In this document: positions 56,609 to 64,000 of the stretch, piece after piece
Position numbering within the stretch: position 1 is the first letter of the stretch
Layout of the letters: every line of letters begins with the position of its first letter
Assembly: GCA_017163975.1 (NCBI GenBank)
Contig: JAFFSR010000347.1
Span: 7,058,001 to 7,122,000, forward strand
Direction: 5' to 3'
Length of the DNA: 64,000 nt
Origin: Anastatus disparis
Taxonomy: Eukaryota > Arthropoda > Insecta > Hymenoptera > Eupelmidae
Program-made: the position numbers and the translations under genes
Notes under the pieces: model-generated
The model's database searches: none
What the model saw: only the letters and a program-made list of their open reading frames with translations
What the model was told of the DNA's origin: nothing

Positions 56609-59040
56609 TCAGTCTAGAGCAGCTGCCTCCCTATGCCAATCCCCGCGCTCTCCATCGGTTAACCAGTCGAATGCGTGCTTTTTAACCGCCCTAATAGAAC
56701 CCACCTGAAAAGATATTGGAGTTATAACTGCAGAACCTAGCTCATTAATGAAATTTGAAGTAAGATGTGTAAATGAGTTTTGCAAGGCACTCGTACGAAC
56801 GGGTGGACAGAGGAGAACTCTAGGCGGCCTACGTATAGAAAAACATATGTCAGTGTCAACTCTGACAAACCGATTTGCCAAGAAAGTCGGACTGCGACCA
56901 CAAATGACAGAATATGCGAACGAAATAGTGAAATACTTTCTCTTCGATAGGACTGAGAGCCAGCCGAGGTTAAGCCTATAGGGAGTCACACGTTCTCGAA
57001 AAGCTATGTTACTATAAAAAAACCTCATACAGGCATTGAGGGCCCTATGAAGTTTCAAGTTTTGATAATTGAAAAGATCGTTATAGACTACACAGGCGTA
57101 GTCGAAGTGGGGAAAAATCAGCGATTCAACAAGTTTCTTCCTGAGCTTCTTTGAAAGCGAGCGCCTATAAAACCTTAACGAATAAAGCACTCCATGCACT
57201 CTATCAACAATAGCATTTACTTGCCTCTCCCAGTTGAGAGTCTGATTCAACCATAAGCCCAGGCTTTTAACTTCTTTAGAGAAAGGAATAGGCTGTTTCC
57301 TCACTACGATGGGTGACACTTGAGATGCATTAAGCCTAGAGATGAACTGCTTACTACCGAGAATGATAACTTCAGTTTTAAGGGCACTAAGTTTAAGACC
57401 ATTGACTGATGCCCACTCGACAATGGCCTCAACATCACAATTGATAACGGAAATTTCATCCTCTATGTCACAAGTAAAAAACGAACGATAAATTTGTAGA
57501 TCATCCGCGTACAACATGTACTTTGAATACTTCAAAATTTCGGGCAGATCAATAATAAATATAGAAAATAACAGTGGGCCTAAGACACTACCCTGTGAAA
57601 CACCAGAATTAATACTCATCCAGAATTTCGTAGCATCACGATCCAGCTCCTCTATAGACTGCGATCTACTTCGAAGATAGGAGGCGAACCACTTTATTAC
57701 ACCGTCAGAACAGTTGAAACCACGGAGTTTAAGAAGAAGCTGTCTATAAGGCACCATATCAAAAGCCTTGGAGAAGTCAAACAGAAGAAGAGCAGTGATT
57801 CTTCTCCTATCAATGGCCAGCCTAACATCTTCTAGAATATTGAGAAGAGCTGTCTGGGTGTTGTGCCCCGGTCTGAAGCCAGACTGGTGCTCGTTCAATA
57901 AATTATTTGTCTCGAGAAATCGTGAAAGCCGCTTGTAAACAACCCTTTCATGAACCTTGGATATCTCGCAAAGTCTAGCAGTAGGTTGGGCTGGATCTAG
58001 TGAAGAAACAGATTTAGACTTTGCCAATGGTAATATGAAAGCTCTTTTCCAATTTGTTGGAAAGCAAGAAAAGGCGAGGGAGCTATTTACAAGCTCCGTC
58101 AATGGTTCAAGAATAGAGGGTGTAGCAATCTTAAGCATATCCACAGAAATACCGTCACACCCTGAAGACTTAGAAGAAGCAGAAACTATGAAGCCATCAA
58201 TTTTGTTGGCATCAACTATGTGAAAATCAAAAATTTGCCGATAGCCTGACAGGGGTATGCTCAATATCTCATCGACGTCTCTCTGAGTCAACGAAAGGCA
58301 GCCACTAGCAACAGAAGATTAGTGCTTTAGCAAAGTCTCTGAAGAAAGGTACTGCAGAGGTGAAGACAGCGACCTCTTAGCCAGACAAAGCTTGTGAAGT
58401 GAGGAACACTTTCCCTTGGCATCAGTGGCGGCATTCAACTGAGACAAAATGTAGTTGATTTTTGCAGTGTCTAGACTGTTAGAAATTTCGCTTCTCAGAG
58501 ACCTATATCTCCGAATGTCCTTGTCGCACCCAGTTCTCGTAGCCCAACGATAAGCTCGGTCACGCTTTTTCATCATGAGCCTAATATCATGAGAAACCCA
58601 TGGCTTGCTACGAGGTCGAATAACATTAAGCTCAAGAGGAGCATACCTGTCAAAAGCATCTATAATAGATTTGGACAAAGCATTAACCTATACATCAAGA
58701 TTAAAACTTAAACTGGTAGAACCAGAAATAGCAAGAGAAGAAGAAGACAAAACAGAATTACTTAAATTACTTAGAACAAAACAATTGGTCTCATGTGAGC
58801 TAGCCTCAAGGGAATTCGTAAGAAAAGTGTTAAGAGATTTAGTGTTCACAGAACCCAGCCTGCGAGCATAAAACTTCTTCGGAGTGCTAAGAAGTTTGGA
58901 GACCTTTAGTTTCAGCTCAATTAAGTCGTGACCCGCTATAAATGGCGCCTCAGATTTTGAGTAGGACAATACTGAATCAGCATCACTAACAATGAATAAG
59001 TCTAGCCAAGTATGTAAAATATAACTCTCGGAAATGACAT
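56609..59040 (-). pseudogene. LINE B ORF2: endonuclease tail plus full reverse transcriptase
   Basis: One frame runs from 58969 to the stop at 56609 with only two in-frame stops (about 58688 and 58319). It shows SKSEAPFIAGHDLIELKL (endonuclease end), SKPWVSHDIRLMMKKRD (linker), ISVDMLKIATPSIL, SKVHERVVYKRL, HQSGFRPGHNTQTALL, LLFDFSKAFDMVPY (motif A), GVSQGSVLGPLLFSIF (motif B), KYMLYADDLQIYRSF (motif C, both Asp present), LKTEVIILGS, and C-terminal FPHFDYACVVYND. The open 560-codon stretch with intact catalytic residues indicates a fairly recent insertion. The endonuclease N-terminal half is missing upstream of about 59040. Confidence 0.85.
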
Positions 59041-59274
59041 GATGTGTCGGCTTAAAGATGATTTAAAGCGCAATTTTGCAGCTGCAGCCATAAATGAGTC
59101 TCTGACGATAGTGGAAATACATTTAAAGACAAACTTACGAGACGGCACATTAAAAGAAGAAGATTTAGATTTATTTACAGTATTTAAAGCCTGCGCCTCG
59201 TCGACATCCATTTCAGAACCGTCAGAACTTTCGGAATTATCAGGTCTAGCAGGTGGTGACCACTAACGGGTGCT

Positions 59275-60098
59275 GACAACAAATGTCTGACTAAATTGGA
59301 AGCCAATTGCACTAAAAACAGTGTTCAGAACATCACTATCAGGTATAGTAACCGACAAAGGAATGCCTGAAATAAGAATCTTACACTCATCTGTTTGTGT
59401 AGCATTATGAATAAGAGGCAGGTCCTACTTGATGGCATTAATTTCAACCTCATGCTGCTTAAGCAGAGCACGAAGATCATGCTGCTCTTTACGAATCAAA
59501 GCTAATTCGTTTTTAATCTCCTCATAATGTTCATTGGCCTGTTTCTTAAGTGTAGCTGTTTGTTGGGCATTAAGTTCCAACTGTTGCTCTTTCAACGCCT
59601 CTAGAATTTCACTCAAGTTAGACATATCTTTGGGAGTAAGAGCAACGTTTAAATGAGGACAAGCGGATGGTGACTCAGGAGAGAGAGAGAAACTTCAGCT
59701 GTTTTAGAAACAGCGTGTGAGATTGACGATGTTGTTGCCTCAGCACAACACCGCCTCAGCAGTGGCTCAGTGGATGGAGAGAATGGAGAAGCCACACGCT
59801 TGGTCGAGACCTGACTTATCGAAGGAAAAGATGATTGCGTCTCAGACTGAGAAACAGCACACAAAGGAACAGCAATGGTGGTACTGTCACTAATCGACTG
59901 CACAATAGACCCCTGCAGGCCTGCTTCGTTACGAACAGAAATATCTATACACTTATTACAGATGATACGAGTAGACGAGACAAACCAGTGATTAGAACAG
60001 CAATCCACGTGAAAAATAGAACTGCACCGTAAGCAAAGTATAGTGGAAGATGACCTGTCCAAAGATAACTCACAGCATGCACAAACTCGACCCATCAA
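59275..60098 (-). pseudogene. LINE B ORF1: PHD finger and coiled coil
   Basis: 60098-59649 begins MMGRVCACCELSLDR and contains Cys/His pairs (CACC, CLRCSSIFHVDCC, CNKC) arranged as a PHD-type zinc finger over residues 5-52, then a Ser/Thr-rich linker. After a frame change, 59625-59425 is a Glu/Lys/Gln-rich coiled coil (SEILEALKEQQLELNAQQ onward). Next comes CKILISGIPLSVTIPDSD, a block typical of ORF1 proteins in this group. ORF1 products bind the element RNA. The frameshift near 59640 and a stop near 59265 break it. Confidence 0.75.
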
Positions 60099-60119
60099 TG
60101 ACGAACGCTAAAAATCGGC

Positions 60120-61840
60120 ATAACAAGTAGCACTTACCAGGCAAATCACAGTTGAAAGGGCAGCTGACAGTGCGCAGAACAAATCAGAAATAAGTTTGTA
60201 GTTGAAATAAAGTTTAACTAATGATGTATTGGTTCTGAAGTGAAGCCGAGTATTCGCTGTTAGAGTTAGTGATGTAGGAAACTATGAACTTCTTGATACG
60301 AAAAATGGTGCCGCTGTCGACAATTCCAGCTTATAGCTCCTCTCAAGAGTCAACCCCAAACACGTGCGGCCACATGAAAATATCATATAGATTCTATATA
60401 AAAACTGCATAAAATGCTTGACTTATAAATATAGTTGAATACGTACCACCGTGAGTGCGCATTAATATTAATGCGCACTACACGGGAACAGTTGAGCCTT
60501 CAGTATAATAATAATCTGCTCACAGTGTATTCATCACCAGGTAAAGTGTCAGCGAGTGGAGATGCAACCTTGTGATTGACGCAAGTGTTTGGATACGAAA
60601 ACTAAATGCACTCAGCAACTCAAGCAGCAACAATTTAACCCAAATGCCATAGGAGAAAACGTGTATGGTGCTATTCTTGGTTGACAAAATCGATGTGTAT
60701 GTTTCTACTGACGTTAACACGTACTACTTAGGGGTATTTCAGCACCCTGTATTGGAAACCCAAGCAATTTTACAGTATTTAGGTAATAATATTTATCGTT
60801 TCTCAGTCCCTCCTTAACGCAGTAGACTATTATCAAAATGGCTAAACCTCTAACTTCAAGCTCTTTTATATTCGCACGAACCAAGCACACATCCAATAGG
60901 TTGTAGTTATAGAGCGAGCAATCCGCTGTAGTGCGAGCATAAGATAAAGAAGTGTTGTCACTGGTAGTAACTGCTGGTAAGGTAGGGCGCGCCTCTTAGC
61001 TGCCATTTACAAGAGAAGGACAAGAGAACACCCGTGTATAACATAGTATGTATGTATAATATGTATAACATAGTAGTAGTAGAACAGCCGTATATAAAAT
61101 GGCAAGCCACCTAACCTTAAACCACCAGCACAATGAAAATCGACGATTATGATTGCAGAAAAAATCTTGCAAGTGTTGATTAATATCTACGAGGATTCTC
61201 TGCAATTTGTGCGTGCAGAATCTCTGAATCAAAAAGCCCGTGGGTAAAATATGCAGTAACTAGAGACTAAAATAGCAGGAGTGAACGAACAGTAGTGTTG
61301 ATCTACTTACTTAGAGAGAAAGAGAGAGAAAGGCTTATATGTGCACATATATTTATTCATTTCATAATAATAAAATAGGGAAAAGAGAGGAAGAAAAAGA
61401 AAAAAAAGAGAGAGAGTGAAAGACATTTCTTACGCTAAAATTTTAATTCCACAGAATCAGCATATCTGGATACGTTTTGGAGAGAGAGATTTCTCACGTT
61501 AGAATTTTAGATGATATAAAGTCAGCATCCTAAAATACATCTTTTTTATAAAATAAGTCAGATTGACAATCTTAACGTGAGAATTGCATGTGATTTTTTA
61601 TTAATTATGCTTATTTCAACTATATTTTAAAATATGCTTCTCAAAATACACTTATTAATATTTTCCTGCAATGAGTATCAAGTTGTTATTCGTAGTGTGA
61701 GAATGGTATGTAATATTTTTTATTTTTCGGTGGGGGGGGGGGAGCTAGGCTATTAAGGGTGAAGATTCGATTTCACTGTCAGTCTTTATCAAAACACCGA
61801 GCAGGAAGGTGGTTTTACAATGTGGGTCTAAGTTGGGATG
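60120..61840. other. Intergenic with one perfect palindrome, no gene recognised
   Basis: Contains the 26 bp palindrome at 60454-60479 and GA-rich tracts at 61311-61345 and 61383-61425. A duplicated phrase (TTACGCTAAAATTTTAATT and TCACGTTAGAATTTTAGAT) lies near 61430 and 61495. The first part may be the 5' untranslated region of LINE B. Confidence 0.4.
60454..60479. repeat. Perfect 26 bp palindrome
   Basis: AGTGCGCATTAAT is followed at once by its exact inverse complement. CCGTG and CACGG flank it, extending the symmetry with one extra base. It is unusually perfect for this window; function unknown. Confidence 0.85.
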
Positions 61841-62035
61841 TGTTTCCAACAGTGATCAGCTGGCAAGCTATTATTATGTAAGACTTTGGACCAAGGTTAA
61901 ATGTTGCGGTATACAATGTGTAAATGGTTGTTCATGTCTCCAACAGTTGTCAGCTGTTAAGCAATTTTTATGTGGCACTTTGGACCAAGGTTATATGTTG
62001 TAGTACACACTGTGTGATTGTTTTTTATGCAAACA
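61840..62035. repeat. Two-copy tandem repeat, unit about 96 bp
   Basis: TCCAACAGT(G/T)(A/G)TCAGCTG, then ACTTTGGACCAAGGTTA(A/T)ATGTTG, occurs at about 61842 and again at about 61938 with modest divergence. Confidence 0.8.
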
Positions 62036-62166
62036 ATGGATGTGTGTTTATGTATGTGTATATTACTCTATCTACAGCTATGTATTTTACTTTATTTCTA
62101 AGTTCATCATCCTTAAATTATTAATGTTCAAATAAAATTAAAAGATAATTTTTTGATCTATGTCTA

Positions 62167-62289
62167 AAGGGCATCATGTACCGTCATAACAACACCCTAA
62201 CACCATCTTCTCGGAGTTCATTGATCCTTTGGTCAGTAACCTTTGAGGTGGTGGAGTGGGGGTTTGTTTTGACGGTCCATGGTGCCCAA
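62167..62289. mobile_element. Short fold-back MITE
   Basis: GGGCATCATGTACCGTCA at the left is mirrored by TGACGGTCCATGGTGCCC at the right, giving arms of about 30 bp and a 123 bp element. No coding sequence; the duplication is not clear. Confidence 0.7.
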
Positions 62290-62370
62290 TAACTACTTCA
62301 ATCATTCTATTTTTCACTTCACTCATATCAATACGAGTTTTTTTTTCATTTTATTTCTGAATTAATATTT

Positions 62371-62508
62371 TTAATTTGTTGTACAAGCAGATCTTGATGC
62401 TTCAGTACTTGATGTAGATGGAAGTGGATTCGATGTTGAAGTCAGTGATGTCATTGATTTTTTTGTTGATGGACGTCTTTTTTGTCTACCTTTTCTTTGC
62501 TTTCCCAT
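62371..62508 (-). CDS. Unrecognised 45-codon basic/Ser-Thr-rich frame
   Basis: The frame starts MGKQRKGRQKRRP and continues as a Ser/Thr/Pro-rich tail ending in TTN. The contrast of basic head and Ser/Thr tail is unlike the Phe/Lys/Asn-rich chance frames nearby. It could be the first exon or N-terminus of a lost element gene. I see no continuation. Confidence 0.2.
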   Translation of the reverse strand: MGKQRKGRQKRRPSTKKSMTSLTSTSNPLPSTSSTEASRSACTTN

Positions 62509-62901
62509 TTTAAAAAGTCCTAGAAGTCTCTTTCTTGAATCCCCTGTTGAAAAAATCTAATTGGATTTTGGTAGAAATCCATGTTGGAATTTATTGAAAT
62601 TTTAGAAATAGAATAAATATTTATGGATATTTAAAAGCGAAGAAAATAATATTCATATAATATACATTTATGCGCATAATATACAGTTAATAAAAAGACT
62701 ATAGTTAATTGAATTCAAACATATTATTCAATTTATTAATTTAGATTTATATATTAGATATATTAATCTTTCAACATAATATTAATTACATGTAAAAACA
62801 TAAATAAGAGGTCATTTCATTTTGAATTTTATCATTTATCATTTTTTTTTAAACTTAAATGAAAAAATTTAATTATTATTATGTTTTTTCTCCAGTTCCA
62901 C

Positions 62902-63517
62902 TAACTAAGAGAGTATCACAACTCCGGATCACGGATTTTACTCAAACTTAAGGATAAGTTTTCAGATGCCAAAATACAAAAAAAGCTAAAGTAATATTCA
63001 CAAACGCACAATATTTTCCTAGTTACAGAGAGTTGAAGAAAATCACAAAAAAGATACTAGATTTTTAAACGCATATAGACTTTAACATTAATAGCTAGAA
63101 TCTTGAAACTTTTTTTAAATAAAAGCTAAGCACAAATCCTTTCAAAATAGCATATGAAAATATAATTTTTTTCCAAAGCTATAGCGTGATAAAGATTAGA
63201 CCCGATTTTATCTTTTGTTATTAATCAACTTCAGGAAAAAGTAATATTTTTATATGCTATAACTACTTTTCCGGAAGGATTTGAGCTCAGCTTTCATTTT
63301 AAAAAAGTTTCAAGATTCTAGCTATCAACGCTAAAAAAAATATATGCGTTTAAAAATCTAGTAAAATTTTTAATGATTTTCTTTAATTAACTGTTACTAG
63401 GGAAATATTGAGCATTTGTGACTATCACTTTAGTTTTTTTCATATTTCATCATCTGAAAACTTATCCGAAAGTTTGAGCCAAATCAGTGATCCGGAGTTG
63501 TGATACTCTCCTAGTGA
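62902..63517. mobile_element. Fold-back MITE, about 610 bp, related ends to the one in the satellite
   Basis: The element (62905-63514) starts CTAAGAGAGTATCACAACTC and ends with the inverted copy (one difference). Long arms continue through CCGGATCAC, AACTTA(A/T)GGATAAGTTTTCAGAT, CCTAGTTACAG and TAAACGCATAT. Flanks TAA and TGA are compatible with a decayed 3 bp TAA duplication. Ends share C(A/T)A(A/G)GAGAGT with the element at 14468-15141. Confidence 0.8.
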
Positions 63518-63584
63518 GTCTTTTTTATCTAAATGGAAAAGAATTTATATATTATGTATAAATTTTTTAGCTATCTTATTAACT

Positions 63585-63586
<2 letters not shown>

Positions 63587-63646
<60 letters not shown>
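63587..63646. repeat. (AT)n microsatellite
   Basis: About 60 bp of alternating A and T. A frame reading Tyr-Ile repeats through it is an artefact. Confidence 0.9.
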
Positions 63647-63648
<2 letters not shown>

Positions 63649-64000
63649 GACATTTCACACCAACTGGAAGAGCAGAAAAATAAAAATCTCTGAAACTCTA
63701 AGAATATATTCTTTTTGTTACCCAAAATATGTAAAAAAAATTTCCAGGATTTAGATTAGTAGGATGAAGGGTTATAGATCCTTAAAATTTGGAAATTTCT
63801 CAAAATTTTTGGAAAAGTTTCAACTTAATCATTTTTTTTCCTGAAAATCCTGATGTTTCAGAGAAAAATTCATAAGAATACTTCTTGTTGTAAATGAAGA
63901 GCAGAGTTAGCATGATTCTTTACAGACCTGAATTTTGAAGTTTTCTATTGGTTCTTATGTGTGTTACATGGTAATTGTAATTACTCATTGTTCGCCACTT

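Larger units (their letters stand above)
56440..60120 (-). mobile_element. LINE B (CR1/Jockey-type) with ORF1 and ORF2, endonuclease shortened
   Basis: From right to left: ORF1 with PHD-type zinc finger and coiled coil, a short linker, the last part of the endonuclease, and a nearly intact reverse transcriptase. The 3' untranslated region is about 56608-56440. Use of a PHD finger and coiled coil in ORF1 is known from CR1-like clades. About 150 endonuclease codons that should precede WLDLFIVSD are missing, so the copy cannot retrotranspose by itself. Confidence 0.8.

Noticed and set aside
63533..63754. Tyr-Ile repeat protein
   Set aside because: Translation of the (AT)n microsatellite.

Overview
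This window looks like a transposon-rich, strongly AT-rich stretch of an arthropod genome, most likely an insect. The evidence is the mix of element types: a Polinton/Maverick, a Helentron-type rolling-circle element, CR1/Jockey-type LINEs, Tc1/mariner-type elements, and many fold-back MITEs. The translated fragments also read like multi-copy insect element proteins. I see no convincing host gene, tRNA or rRNA. Family names come from reading motifs by eye; no database search was run.

Layout. 1-12.8 kb: AT-rich DNA with fold-back MITEs, and a decayed coding sequence (+ strand, 4.4-6.0 kb and 12.2-12.8 kb). Its two parts are separated by about 6 kb holding a giant fold-back element (6.39-9.97 kb, itself carrying smaller MITEs), a cluster of conserved stem-loops (10.43-10.67 kb) and a hAT-type MITE. 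12.8-17.7 kb: a satellite of about 143 bp units with two insertions. 18.5-19.8 kb: a 5'-truncated LINE fragment (-). 22.7-23.1 kb: a DDE_Tnp_4-like transposase relic (+). 23.9-25.1 kb: two simple/tandem repeat blocks. 25.6-30.2 kb: a Helentron-type element with Rep, helicase and endonuclease parts (+), all inactivated. 32.2-40.6 kb: a decayed Polinton (-) with DNA polymerase B, packaging ATPase, a small basic protein, integrase and a virion-type protein. 41.6-42.7 kb: a Tc1-like transposase pseudogene (-). 43.5-45.9 kb: fold-back MITEs and a transposase zinc-finger relic. 46.3-48.5 kb: AGGTCA-rich repeats and a mariner-like pseudogene (+).

The best-resolved structure is at 49.1-60.1 kb. Two related LINEs lie head-to-tail on the minus strand. 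The downstream one (LINE A) is split by a 606 bp non-autonomous insertion and by a 4,216 bp DNA transposon. That transposon has very long inverted repeats, a 3 bp target duplication (AAT), a 60 bp minisatellite and its own DDE-type transposase pseudogene. Its insertion falls exactly between codons, so the LINE reading frame continues across the insertion site. The upstream LINE B keeps a nearly intact reverse transcriptase but lacks most of the endonuclease N-terminus.

The genes do not form a cellular pathway. The window records successive insertions, and nested order gives relative ages: LINE A is older than its 4.2 kb and 0.6 kb passengers, the 143 bp satellite is older than its fold-back insert, and the giant fold-back is older than the MITE in its right arm.
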